Source: Chloroflexota bacterium (GTDB taxonomy: Bacteria; Chloroflexota; Dehalococcoidia; Lucifugimonadales; UBA3495). Taken from it: DNA of 64,000 nt. The notes below the pieces were generated by a model, which saw nothing but the letters and a program-made list of their open reading frames with translations, did not search any database and was not told the DNA's origin. The stretch covers positions 1 to 64,000 of the forward strand of contig VXTR01000063.1 in the NCBI GenBank assembly GCA_009837355.1, read 5' to 3'. Of the stretch, positions 26,302-35,064 are shown in pieces (the first letter of the stretch is position 1; each line of letters starts with the position of its first letter). The position numbers and the translations under genes were made by a program.

Positions 26302-27677
26302 CGATGGCGAATGCTGGCCGGCCCCTGGAGGGCATCAGAGTGCTTGACCTGAGCCGGGTGTTTGCCATGCCGTACTGTGGCGCGTACCTGGCCGACCTGG
26401 GGGCCGAGGTTATCAAGGTAGAGACGCACCACAATGCGTTTGTGGACACCACCCGTACGCTGAACGGCCCTTATCCTGACAACAAACCGGGCGACCTATA
26501 TTATGAACGGGGCGGCACTTTTCACACGCTGAATCGGGGCAAGCTGAGCGTAACGCTGGACTTGCGCTCGGAGGACGCGCTGGAGGTGCTACGGCGTCTG
26601 GTGTCGGTGTCGGACGTGATGCTGGAAAACTTCACCCCGCGGGTGATGCGCCGGTTCGGGCTGGACTATCCCAACCTGAAAGCGGTCAAACCCGACTTGA
26701 TTATGGTCTCCAACACCGGCTATGGCCACTCCGGGCCGTGGACGAACTTCGGAGCAATGGCGACGGCGTTGGAGCCTACCCACGGCACCGGGGCGTTCAC
26801 GGGCTACCTTGACGTTGACGCCCACGGCAACACGTCGCCGGGGACGGTGCCCAACAAGATTGCCAACTCCTACACGGATTTTCTGGCCAGCTGGACGGCG
26901 CAGTTGGCGGTGCTGGCATCCCTGATACACCGGGCGCGCACCGGTCGAGGGATGTGGATTGACCTGGCGATGTACCAAGTAGGGACCTCGTTCATGGGCG
27001 AGGGCCTGCTGGATTTCGCCTTCAACGGGCGGCGGGCGCGTCGAATGGGCAACCGGCACGAAACGCTGTCGCCTCATGGATGTTACCCCTGCCTGGGTAA
27101 TGACCAATGGGCGGTCATCGCGGCCCGGGACGATGAGGACTGGCTGGCTTTGTGTGAAACCATGGGGATGGCGGACCTGGCCGGGGATGCGCGGTTTGTT
27201 GACCCGGTAACGCGCCATCGCAACCAGGACGCGCTGGACGCCATCATAGCCGGCTGGACTGCCAGCAAGAACAAGTACGAAGTGATGAACCTGCTGCAGG
27301 CCGCCGGGGTTCCAGCCGGCCCGGTGCTGGACGGCAGGGATATGCTGAAGGACCCGCACTTCCGGGCGCGGGGATATTTTGAGTCGGTGGAGCACGAAGC
27401 GACGACCGGGCTGGGGCGGCAGGAATACGTAAGCCGAGGCTGGCGGATGTCGGGCAGCGACGTGCGCATCCGCAAGTCCGCGCCGCTGCTGGGCGAGGAC
27501 AACCGCTACGTGCTGTCCCAGGTGTTGGGGCTGGACGACGGCAAAATCGCGGAACTGGAGGCTGCCGAAGCAGTGGGCCAAACTCTGGCCGGAGCGCAAA
27601 CCCCTTCTGCCGTACCACTGGCTCGGCAGGTGGAGCTGGGGTGGACGGTTGACTATGACGAGGAGTACCGGAAGTAA
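26298..27677 (+). CDS. Family III CoA-transferase homologue with Gln at nucleophile position
   Basis: A 459-residue protein with family motifs EGIRVLDLSRVFAMPYCGAYLADLGAEVIKVE, LNRGKLSVTLDL, NTGYGHSGPW and APLLGEDNRYVL. The motif that carries the nucleophilic Asp reads WIDLAMYQVG, placing Gln227 where Asp or Glu is expected. Either the alignment hides a shifted acid or this subunit does not form the acyl anhydride itself. Its C-terminal tail is about 50 residues longer than in the neighbour. ATGA overlap with the upstream transferase suggests a hetero-oligomer or coupled expression. Confidence 0.86.
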   Translation: MTMANAGRPLEGIRVLDLSRVFAMPYCGAYLADLGAEVIKVETHHNAFVDTTRTLNGPYPDNKPGDLYYERGGTFHTLNRGKLSVTLDLRSEDALEVLRRLVSVSDVMLENFTPRVMRRFGLDYPNLKAVKPDLIMVSNTGYGHSGPWTNFGAMATALEPTHGTGAFTGYLDVDAHGNTSPGTVPNKIANSYTDFLASWTAQLAVLASLIHRARTGRGMWIDLAMYQVGTSFMGEGLLDFAFNGRRARRMGNRHETLSPHGCYPCLGNDQWAVIAARDDEDWLALCETMGMADLAGDARFVDPVTRHRNQDALDAIIAGWTASKNKYEVMNLLQAAGVPAGPVLDGRDMLKDPHFRARGYFESVEHEATTGLGRQEYVSRGWRMSGSDVRIRKSAPLLGEDNRYVLSQVLGLDDGKIAELEAAEAVGQTLAGAQTPSAVPLARQVELGWTVDYDEEYRK

Positions 27678-27790
27678 TTGCCGGCAGATTGACGCTGTGG
27701 GCCGGGGCGGGTATCGTTGGCGGCAGTCAGAGTTGCTGACGGCGGATTGAACATTCCGTTTGAACGTCCCGGCGCCGGAGGTGTCCCCGT

Positions 27791-29554
27791 ATGGCTGTCC
27801 AGCGAAAACAGTACCAGGTTATCCGTGAGCCCAACGTTATGGTGCCCATGCGCGACGGCACGCGCCTAGCTACGGACGTGGTGCGCCCAGACGCTCCCGG
27901 ACGCTTCCCGGTGCTGATTAACCGTGGGCCTTACGGCAAGGACAGTTACCTGGACAATCCCGACCACTCAATCTGGTTCTTTCCCCGCAACGGCTACGTG
28001 CTGCTGAGCCAGGACGTGCGCGGGCGCTTCGACTCGGAGGGCGAGTACAACCCACTGTTCCAGGAAGCCCTGGATGGCTACGACACCGTGGAGTGGGCGG
28101 CTCGGCAACCCTGGTCCACCGGGCGACTGGCCACCACCGGGCAGAGCTACCTGGGCGCAACGCAATATACGCTGGCCGGCAAACGCCCGTTGCCGCCGCA
28201 TTTGCAGACCATGGCCGTGGTGTCAGCGTCGTCGGATTTTCACCAGTCGTGGGTTTATCACACCGGCGGCGCGATGGAATGGGGCTGGATGGTGCCCTAC
28301 GCCATCCTGAAAGGCCGCAACACACTGGCGCGGGGCGGCCATGCTGACCTGCTCGCCAAGATGGACGAGTACGTTATCGAGCCGGGCAACTTCGGGCAGC
28401 CGCTATCGGACGAATGGTATCGCCACCTGCCGCTGCGGGACTGGATTGGCCGCCTGAAGGAAGCGGCGCCGTACTTCCACGAATACTTTGACGAAGAGCT
28501 GGACGGGCCGTACTGGTGGGGACTGAACCTGATGCGGCAGGCCGGCAACGTCAAGATACCCATGTTTCACATCAGCGCATGGTACGACATCTTCCTAGAA
28601 GGAGCGCTGAACGCCTTCCAAACCATCCAGAAGCACGGCGGCAACGAACTGGCCCGGCGCAACCAGAAGCTGCTGATTGGCCCCTGGGCGCACCTGCGGC
28701 CATTCACAGAACCAACTACCGGCGGGGCTGGCAACATCGACTTCGGTTCCGAGGCGGCGATTGAGCTGCACGACTCCCTGTTACGGTGGTACGACTACTG
28801 GCTGAAGGGCGAGGAAACGGGCATCATGGAGGACGCGCCGGTGCGTCTGTTCGTGATGGGGGAAAACCGCTGGCGGGACGAAAATGAATGGCCGCTGGCA
28901 CGCACGCAGCACACACGGTGGTACTTCCATTCCGGCGGCAATGCCAATACCCGCGCCGGCGACGGCAGCCTGTCCACCATCCCGCCGGAGCCGGACGAAC
29001 CCGCCGACCGGTTCACCTACGACCCGTCAGACCCGGTTCCCACGCTAGGCGGCAACACGCTGATGATTGATTACGGCGTGTTCGACCACGGAGTTGCTGA
29101 AGACCGGCCGGACGTGCTGTCCTTCACCTCGGCGCCGCTGGAATTCGACCTGGAAGTAACCGGACCCATTTCGGTAACGCTATACGCCGCTACCACCGCC
29201 GTAGATACGGACTTCACCGCCAAGTTGGTGGACGTGCGGCCCGACGGCTTTGCGCAGAACCTGCAGGATGGCATCGTCCGCGCCCGCTACCGCACTTCAA
29301 CGCGAGAGCCGTCCCTGGTAACGCCGGGCGAGGTGTATCGCTACACCATCGACCTGTGGGCCACCAGCCACGTAATTAAGGCCGGACATCGCATCCGGGT
29401 GGACGTGTCCAGCAGCAACTTCCCTCGGTTCGACCGCAACCCCAACACCGGCGCGGCGCTGGGCGTGGACGCGCGGTTGGAAACGGCGCAACAGACGGTG
29501 CATCACTCGGTCCGCTATCCTTCGCACATCACGCTGCCGGTTATCCCGCGCTAG
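27791..29554 (+). CDS. CocE/NonD family hydrolase (S15-type serine esterase/peptidase)
   Basis: A 587-residue protein. The alpha/beta-hydrolase core carries Ser119 in GQSYLG, Asp266 in AWYDIFLEG and His301 in GPWAHL. The C-terminal third is the jelly-roll domain of X-Pro dipeptidyl peptidases and cocaine esterase (DRFTYDPSDPVPTLGG, ATTAVDTDFTAKLVDV, IRVDVSSSNFPRFDRNPNTG). No signal peptide is evident, so it probably works in the cytoplasm. It hydrolyses esters or amides, but the exact substrate cannot be inferred. It lies about 110 bases after the CoA-transferase operon, probably with its own promoter. Confidence 0.9.
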   Translation: MAVQRKQYQVIREPNVMVPMRDGTRLATDVVRPDAPGRFPVLINRGPYGKDSYLDNPDHSIWFFPRNGYVLLSQDVRGRFDSEGEYNPLFQEALDGYDTVEWAARQPWSTGRLATTGQSYLGATQYTLAGKRPLPPHLQTMAVVSASSDFHQSWVYHTGGAMEWGWMVPYAILKGRNTLARGGHADLLAKMDEYVIEPGNFGQPLSDEWYRHLPLRDWIGRLKEAAPYFHEYFDEELDGPYWWGLNLMRQAGNVKIPMFHISAWYDIFLEGALNAFQTIQKHGGNELARRNQKLLIGPWAHLRPFTEPTTGGAGNIDFGSEAAIELHDSLLRWYDYWLKGEETGIMEDAPVRLFVMGENRWRDENEWPLARTQHTRWYFHSGGNANTRAGDGSLSTIPPEPDEPADRFTYDPSDPVPTLGGNTLMIDYGVFDHGVAEDRPDVLSFTSAPLEFDLEVTGPISVTLYAATTAVDTDFTAKLVDVRPDGFAQNLQDGIVRARYRTSTREPSLVTPGEVYRYTIDLWATSHVIKAGHRIRVDVSSSNFPRFDRNPNTGAALGVDARLETAQQTVHHSVRYPSHITLPVIPR

Positions 29555-29604
29555 CCGACAACGGCAAAGACTTCTGCCGTCTATCGACGTAAGCTGAGTT
29601 CGAC

Positions 29605-30942
29605 ATGGAAATTGACAACCTCGTTTATGACCGGCCAGATTTGGGCAAGTTTCGGGTCCATCGCTCCAGCATGACCTCTCCGGAGATTTACGAGCTGGAA
29701 CAGCGGCGGATTTTCGACAAGTGCTGGCTCTACCTCGGACACGAGTCGGAAGTCCCCAGCCCCGGTGACTATGTCCGCAGGGTAGTTGCAGAGCGCCCCC
29801 TTTTCTTCGCCCGCAATCGCGACGGTGAACTGGTGGTGTTTCACAATACGTGTCCGCACCGGGGAGCGCTCATCTGCCGCACTGACCGGGGCAACGCTCA
29901 GGTGTTCCAGTGTTTCTACCATGCCTGGAGCTTCAACTCATCCGGCGAGCTGATCGGTATGCCCGACATCGATGGATACGGGCCGGATTTTGACCGCGCC
30001 AAGATGAGCCTCCGCTCGCCCCGCTTTGACAGCTACAAGGGGTTTATATTCGTCTGCTTTGACGCGGAAACGGAATCCCTGGTTGATTACCTGGTCGGCG
30101 CGGCGGAGTACCTTGACCTGGTGGCCGATCAATCCCCAGCGGGAATGCGCGTCATCCCCGGCTCGAATCGTTACACCATCAAGGCTAACTGGAAACTGCT
30201 GGCGGAGAACAGCATTGATGCGTATCATGCCCTGCCTACGCACCAAACCTACTTCGACTACATGGCTAACGAGGCTGGCAGCGACATCCCGTCCATCAGT
30301 AACCGCCGGGGCCTGGGCCGCGCCCTGGGCAACGGACACGGCGTGATGGAAAACGACGCCATCTATGGCCGGCCCATCGCCATGTGGCATCCTTACTTTG
30401 GCGAAGAAGCCAGACCCGAAATCCAGCGAATCAAGGACGACCTGATCGCCCGGCATGGGCAGGACAAGGCGCTGAGGATGTGTGAGAAAAGCCGCAACAT
30501 GGTGATTTTCCCCAACCTGGTGATCAACGATATCATGGCCGTTACCATTCGGGCTTTCCAGCCCACGGGCCCGGGCAGTATGGACGTAACCGCATGGGAG
30601 ATGGTTCCGACCGAAGAAACCGGCGACCTGCTGCGCCGCCGCCTGGATTCGTTCCTGACCTTCCTGGGACCCGGCGGGTTCGCTACGCCCGACGATGTCG
30701 AGGCCCTGGAATCTTGTCAACAGGGTTTCCGGTCAGGCGGCGTGGAGTGGTCGGACCTTTCCCGTGGATTCTACCGGAGCCCCCGAGGAGACGACGAATT
30801 GCAGATGCGCTCCTTCTGGCGTCGTTGGCAGTCTCTCATCGCCGAACTGCCCTACGTGGAACAGTACGAGCGCGGCCTGGTTCCGGGCGAACTGCCTGAA
30901 GTGGCGCCCTCCCCCGAGCTGTCCGCGGCGGCTGACAACTAG
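29605..30942 (+). CDS. Rieske ring-hydroxylating oxygenase, alpha subunit (copy 1)
   Basis: 445 residues. The Rieske 2Fe-2S ligands are C83/H85 (CPHRGA) and C103/H106 (CFYHAW). The mononuclear iron site has Asp205, His208 and His213 in ENSIDAYHALPTHQTYFDY, the standard D-x2-H-x4-H arrangement. The enzyme would dihydroxylate or otherwise oxidise aromatic substrates using electrons from a separate reductase, which is not encoded nearby. It is a tandem paralogue of the next gene: ends are almost identical, while residues about 214-330 diverge. A single beta-subunit gene follows both. Confidence 0.9.
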   Translation: MEIDNLVYDRPDLGKFRVHRSSMTSPEIYELEQRRIFDKCWLYLGHESEVPSPGDYVRRVVAERPLFFARNRDGELVVFHNTCPHRGALICRTDRGNAQVFQCFYHAWSFNSSGELIGMPDIDGYGPDFDRAKMSLRSPRFDSYKGFIFVCFDAETESLVDYLVGAAEYLDLVADQSPAGMRVIPGSNRYTIKANWKLLAENSIDAYHALPTHQTYFDYMANEAGSDIPSISNRRGLGRALGNGHGVMENDAIYGRPIAMWHPYFGEEARPEIQRIKDDLIARHGQDKALRMCEKSRNMVIFPNLVINDIMAVTIRAFQPTGPGSMDVTAWEMVPTEETGDLLRRRLDSFLTFLGPGGFATPDDVEALESCQQGFRSGGVEWSDLSRGFYRSPRGDDELQMRSFWRRWQSLIAELPYVEQYERGLVPGELPEVAPSPELSAAADN

Positions 30943-30969
30943 TACCGGGTGACGATAAGAGAGGCCAAC

Positions 30970-32295
30970 ATGGACGTGGACAATCTAGTCTATGACCGCC
31001 CCGACCTGGGCAGGTTCCAGGTGCATCGCTCGAGCATGACCTCCCAGGAGATTTATGAGTTGGAAATGCGCCGCGTCTTTGACCGCTGCTGGGTCTATCT
31101 AGGTCACGAGTCCGAAGTCCACAACCCCGGCGACTATGTCCGTCGCGTCGTCGCTCAACGTCCTCTTTTCTTCGCACGGGACCGGGAAGGCGAACTGCGC
31201 GTCTTCCACAACACCTGCCCGCACCGGGGCGCCCTAATCTGCCGTACCGAACAGGGTAACGCCTCGGTTTTCCAGTGTTTCTACCATGCCTGGAGTTTCA
31301 ACACGTCCGGCGAGCTTATCGGGATGCCCGACATAGATGGGTATGGACCGGACTTTGACCGTGCCGAGTTGAGCCTACATTCGCCTCGTTTTGACAGCTA
31401 CAAGGGGTTTATATTCGTCTGCTTTGACGCGGAAACCGAATCCCTGGTTGATTACCTGGCCGGAGCGGCGGAGTATCTTGACCTGGTGGCCGACCAATCC
31501 CCGGCGGGAATGCGGGTCATCCCCGGCTCGAATCGCTACACCATCAAAGCCAACTGGAAACTGCTGGCGGAAAACAGCATTGACGGTTACCACCTCATAC
31601 CAACGCACAAAACCTTTTTCGACTACATCGGCCACCGATCCAACGACGTCTTCAGCGACGGCACCAGCTTCGGCCGAGCCTTGGGCAACGGGCACAGCGT
31701 AATGGTTTCGGATGCAACCTACGGTCGTCCTATTGCCAAGTGGCACCCATACTTCGGTGTGAATGCTCGTTCCCAGATTGAGCAGATGCGAGATGACCTT
31801 ACTGTCCGTTTCGGGCCTGAAAGGGCTATCCAGGTGGCAGATACCAATCGACTGCTGCTCATCTTCCCGAACCTCATCGTCCAAGACGCAATGGCCATTA
31901 CCGTTCGGGTTTTCTATCCTACCCACCCTGCCGGTCTGGATGTAAGTGCCTGGGAGATGGCCCCTACGGAAGAGCCAGACAATATGCTCTACATACGAAT
32001 GCAGTCCTTTCTCAGTTTCTTCGGGCCGGGTGGATTCGCCACGCCCGATGACGTCGAGGCTTTGGAATCCTGCCAGCAGGGCTTCCGCTCCGGCGGTGTA
32101 GAATGGTCGGACCTCTCTCGGGGCATGACCCGCGCGCCTCGAGGGGATGACGAGCTGCAGATGCGCTCTTTCTGGCGTCGCTGGCACTCCTTAGTCTCCG
32201 AGAAGCCCTACACCGACAATTTCGAGCTGGGCTTCACTCCTGACCAAGCACCCGATTACTCCCAGACTTTTCCGCTTACGCCAGCGAGTGAATAA
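30970..32295 (+). CDS. Rieske ring-hydroxylating oxygenase, alpha subunit (copy 2)
   Basis: 441 residues starting MDVDNLVYDRPDLGRF. The upstream in-frame GTG is less likely because the ATG at 30970 mirrors copy 1's start and follows AGAGAGG. It keeps all cluster ligands: C83/H85, C103/H106, and Asp/His/His in ENSIDGYHLIPTHKTFFDY. The middle of the catalytic domain differs from copy 1, so substrate range probably differs. It lies five bases before the beta-subunit gene and may share it with copy 1. Confidence 0.9.
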   Translation: MDVDNLVYDRPDLGRFQVHRSSMTSQEIYELEMRRVFDRCWVYLGHESEVHNPGDYVRRVVAQRPLFFARDREGELRVFHNTCPHRGALICRTEQGNASVFQCFYHAWSFNTSGELIGMPDIDGYGPDFDRAELSLHSPRFDSYKGFIFVCFDAETESLVDYLAGAAEYLDLVADQSPAGMRVIPGSNRYTIKANWKLLAENSIDGYHLIPTHKTFFDYIGHRSNDVFSDGTSFGRALGNGHSVMVSDATYGRPIAKWHPYFGVNARSQIEQMRDDLTVRFGPERAIQVADTNRLLLIFPNLIVQDAMAITVRVFYPTHPAGLDVSAWEMAPTEEPDNMLYIRMQSFLSFFGPGGFATPDDVEALESCQQGFRSGGVEWSDLSRGMTRAPRGDDELQMRSFWRRWHSLVSEKPYTDNFELGFTPDQAPDYSQTFPLTPASE

Positions 32296-32300
32296 CGCCT

Positions 32301-32843
32301 ATGCTTTCCGAAGCTACTCCACCCATCCCGGAGTCTGTCTCCGGCTTGTTTCCCACGGCCGAGTCCCTGCTGATACAGCACGAGGTTGAACAACTGCTGT
32401 ACCGCGAAGCCCGGCTGCTGGACGACTGGAACTTAGACGAATGGCTGACACTTTACACACCAGACGCCCGCTACACGGTGCCCACCACCGACCTGCCCGA
32501 GGGAGACCCGGGGTCCGACCTACTGTTCATAGATGATGACCGCCGCCGCATGGCAGCCCGCGTCGTTCGGCTCAAAAGTCGCCACGCCCACCGGGAATAC
32601 CCCTGGTCGCGCACTCGCCGCTTCATTTCCAACGTTATGGTAACCTCGGTTGACGGCGACGAAATTGAGGCAACTGCGTCGGTGGCAGTGTGGCGGTTTC
32701 GAGCCGGCGAATCAGCACCTTATGTTGGCCGATATGATGTGCGGCTGCGCCGGATTGACGGCCGATTGAGGTTTTGCTACAAGAGGGCCACCCTGGACCA
32801 GGAAGAATTGTCTGACCACGGCGCATTGAGCATCATTTTCTAG
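32301..32843 (+). CDS. Ring-hydroxylating dioxygenase, beta subunit
   Basis: A 180-residue SnoaL/NTF2-fold protein. Beta-subunit features are an early EVEQLLYREARLLDDWNLDEWLTLYTPDARYTVP segment, a run of basic residues ending SRTRRFISNVMV, and the closing YKRATLDQEELSDHGALSIIF. Beta subunits stabilise the alpha hexamer and carry no redox centre. It is the only beta gene for two alpha genes directly upstream, in the same operon. Confidence 0.9.
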   Translation: MLSEATPPIPESVSGLFPTAESLLIQHEVEQLLYREARLLDDWNLDEWLTLYTPDARYTVPTTDLPEGDPGSDLLFIDDDRRRMAARVVRLKSRHAHREYPWSRTRRFISNVMVTSVDGDEIEATASVAVWRFRAGESAPYVGRYDVRLRRIDGRLRFCYKRATLDQEELSDHGALSIIF

Positions 32844-32854
32844 AGAGGGTTCAC

Positions 32855-33316
32855 ATGACCACCACCAACGATATTTTGAGCGCCGAACAACGGACGCTGC
32901 TGGTCGCCGCACTGAATCGCATCGTGCCGGCGCAAGGGGAGATGCCCGCCGCCGGGGATTTGGGCACCGCGGAGTTCGTGGAGTCGGTCGCCGCCGGCAC
33001 CAGCGCCAAGCGTAGGAGCCTGTTAGACGGTTTGCTGCGGATTGAACTGGCCGCTGCGGAACGGGGCGGAGCTTTTGCGTCGCTGCCCTCGGATGCTCAA
33101 ACCGAGACTCTGCTCGCAGTGCAAGCGACAGACCCGGAGTTTTTCCAGGAACTGGTTACCCAGACCTACCGAGGCTATTACACCAACGAAACCGTGTTCG
33201 ACTTGCTCAGCTATCGTGCGCCCAACCGGGAGGATTACGACCCCATCCCCTTTGACGAATCGATGCTGGAACCCGTGCGCCAGCGGGGTCAGGTGTGGGT
33301 TCCCACCAACGACTGA
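32855..33316 (+). CDS. Gluconate 2-dehydrogenase subunit 3-like protein
   Basis: The 153-residue protein resembles the small subunit family (Gluconate_2-dh3): LSAEQRTLLVAALNRIVPAQGEMPAAGDLG, then a helical region and ETVFDLLSYRAPNREDYDPIPF near the end. In the namesake enzyme this subunit accompanies a flavin subunit. Here no such partner is visible, and no Tat signal is present, so it may serve the Rieske oxygenase cluster it closes or be an independent adaptor. GAGAGGG precedes its ATG, 11 bases after the beta-subunit stop. Confidence 0.7.
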   Translation: MTTTNDILSAEQRTLLVAALNRIVPAQGEMPAAGDLGTAEFVESVAAGTSAKRRSLLDGLLRIELAAAERGGAFASLPSDAQTETLLAVQATDPEFFQELVTQTYRGYYTNETVFDLLSYRAPNREDYDPIPFDESMLEPVRQRGQVWVPTND

Positions 33317-33323
33317 CCCGACC

Positions 33324-34292
33324 TTAGGCCGCCATGGGCAACTCGAGCTGCGTCGGGGCTTCCGGGTCAAGTCCCATAAGGGGCGACTGGTCGTCCAACT
33401 CGGCAAATCCGGGCAGGGTAGCCGGCCGCAGGCTCTTGACCGAAGGCATCCGGGGCAGCTCCCAGCGCAGGCGAGCATCGTCCACCAGGGCCAGCACAGC
33501 GTTGGTGTAGTCCCGGGGCGCGTGCTCGCTGCCGTAGAGGCGAGCGTAGCCCGGCGCCAGATGGGGATAGGATTCCCGGATGAAAGGCATAAACCATTCC
33601 CGACTGCCCGGCCGGAGGAAGAGCAGGTTGCCGGAGAGGAACTGAGCGCGGTGGCGGGCCGCGGCGGCAACCAGGGCATCGATGCTGTCGGCGCCGTCGG
33701 AAAGGCCGGGCAGCAGAGGAGCGGCCAGCACACCGGCGGGTATGCCATGCTCAACCAGGTACTGCATCGTCTCCAGGCGGGCAACAGGGTGTGGCGCGCC
33801 GGGTTCGGTCTGACGCCACACGGTTTCGTCTATCGTGCCGACGCTGAAAACGACCTGGACGCCGGCCGCTTCGTTGAGGCGACGCAGAACGTCAACGTCC
33901 CGGCGGGCCAGGGTGCCCTTGGTGGTAATCGACGCCGGGTTGCGAAACTCGGCCATGACTTCCAGTATCTGCCGGGTCAGACGGTACTGGGCTTCGGCCG
34001 GCTCGTAGGGGTCGGAGGCAGTTCCGATAACGATGGGCTCGCCACACCATTTGGGCCGGGACAGCTCCTCGCGCAGCACGGCCGGGGCGTTGACCTTGGC
34101 GAAAATCTGCCGTTCAAAGTCCACGCCGGCGTCCATGCCCCAATACTGATGGGTGGAACGGGCGTAGCAGTAGCGGCAGGCGTGGCGGCAGCCGCGGTAT
34201 GGATTAATCGTCCAGCGGAAATGGTAATCCGGGGCGTTGACGCGATTGATAAGGGATTTGCAGCGTATTTCGGTGACCTGAGCGGCAACCAT
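33324..34292 (-). CDS. Radical SAM protein (SplB/COG1533-like)
   Basis: 322 residues with the 4Fe-4S/SAM motif at C35, C39 and C42 (CRHACRYC), preceded by WTINPYRG and followed by YARSTHQYWGMD. This is the Rv2578c/COG1533 subgroup related to spore photoproduct lyase. Later motifs include EPIVIGTASDPYEPAE and LEVMAEFRNPASITTKGTL. Function of this subgroup is unknown; DNA or RNA modification or repair is speculative. GGAGGG eight bases before ATG 34292 fixes the start, and a consensus promoter lies just upstream. It converges with the Rieske operon, eight bases apart. Confidence 0.87.
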   Translation of the reverse strand: MVAAQVTEIRCKSLINRVNAPDYHFRWTINPYRGCRHACRYCYARSTHQYWGMDAGVDFERQIFAKVNAPAVLREELSRPKWCGEPIVIGTASDPYEPAEAQYRLTRQILEVMAEFRNPASITTKGTLARRDVDVLRRLNEAAGVQVVFSVGTIDETVWRQTEPGAPHPVARLETMQYLVEHGIPAGVLAAPLLPGLSDGADSIDALVAAAARHRAQFLSGNLLFLRPGSREWFMPFIRESYPHLAPGYARLYGSEHAPRDYTNAVLALVDDARLRWELPRMPSVKSLRPATLPGFAELDDQSPLMGLDPEAPTQLELPMAA

Positions 34293-34308
34293 CAGTAAGC
34301 CCTCCGCA

Positions 34309-34322
34309 AACGAATGTTCGTT
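34309..34322 (-). promoter_or_regulatory. Palindromic operator candidate in leader of the radical SAM gene
   Basis: AACGAA-TG-TTCGTT is a perfect 6-bp inverted repeat located between the promoter and ribosome site, with a further TTCG-type repeat beside it. A repressor bound there would block transcription. Confidence 0.4.
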
Positions 34323-34335
34323 CGATTCGACTTCC

Positions 34336-34364
34336 ATTATAGTTCGCATGTTCGGCAGAGTCAA
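34336..34364 (-). promoter_or_regulatory. Consensus sigma-70 promoter of the radical SAM gene
   Basis: Read leftward, TTGACT and TATAAT are exactly 17 bases apart. The spacer contains two GAAC direct repeats (GAACATGCGAAC). The transcript would begin about 40 bases before ATG 34292. Confidence 0.75.
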
Positions 34365-34505
34365 TGTTCTGTTTGCGACGCTCTCTTCCTTTTCTATAAT
34401 ATCATATATTGTAAATAGCGATAATAGGCTATGCCGTGAAGGCCGAAGCCGGGAGCCTCAGGGCCGGCTATAATTGACCGAACCGAATGTCACAGGAGGA
34501 CTCCT

Positions 34506-35033
34506 TTGATTCGCAGCATTGACGGAAAGACACCGCAAATTCACCCCAGCGCCTTCATCAGCGAGGCCGCGTACATCGTAGGGGACGTTGTCATCGGCGA
34601 GGGGACCAGCGTTTGGCCAGGCGCAGTGATCCGCGGAGATTACGGCCGCATCATCATTGGCAGGAACTGCTCAATCCAGGACAATTGCGTGATTCACACC
34701 GACGACTATCTGGAAATGGGCGACAACGTGCTGATGACCCACGGGGCGGTGATACACGGCGGATACGTGGGCAACAACGTGATGATAGGCGTGAACGCAG
34801 TGTGCTTGGAGGATTGCCGGGTGGGCAACTACGTGCTGATTGGCGCCGGAGCCATTGTTACCGGGGTCCCCATTCCCGACGAGTCCCTCGTAATCGGCGT
34901 GCCCGGACGCATCAGGGAACTGCCGCCCCAGCATCGCCAGCGGCTGGAGAACCCCACCGCGCGCTACCAGGAAAACGCCAAACGATTCATTGCCGCCGGA
35001 CTGGGCCTGCAAGTGCCAGCGATGGAGAGCTGA
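34506..35033 (+). CDS. Gamma-class carbonic anhydrase family protein
   Basis: 175 residues forming a left-handed beta-helix of hexapeptide repeats. The three zinc/iron-binding His are H64 (CVIHTDD), H79 (LMTHGA) and H84 (VIHGGYVG), spaced as in Cam/CaiE-type proteins. The trimer would hydrate CO2 or act as a ferripyochelin-binding-like scaffold; catalytic loop residues of Cam are only partly present. The start is TTG, eight bases after AGGAGG, and a TATAAT at 34469-34474 may be its -10. It is divergent from the radical SAM gene. Confidence 0.88.
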   Translation: MIRSIDGKTPQIHPSAFISEAAYIVGDVVIGEGTSVWPGAVIRGDYGRIIIGRNCSIQDNCVIHTDDYLEMGDNVLMTHGAVIHGGYVGNNVMIGVNAVCLEDCRVGNYVLIGAGAIVTGVPIPDESLVIGVPGRIRELPPQHRQRLENPTARYQENAKRFIAAGLGLQVPAMES

Positions 35034-35064
35034 CGCTCAACCGGTGCGGATGATATGCGCGTTC

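Noticed and set aside
34309-34364. LexA/SOS box before the radical SAM gene
   Set aside because: The GAAC elements are direct rather than inverted (GAAC-N4-GTTC is required for the Gram-positive box), and the palindrome is AACGAA-TG-TTCGTT, so only an unnamed operator can be claimed.
34496-34507. Hairpin sequestering the ribosome site of the carbonic anhydrase gene (AGGAG-GA-CTCCT)
   Set aside because: A two-base loop cannot close a stable hairpin.
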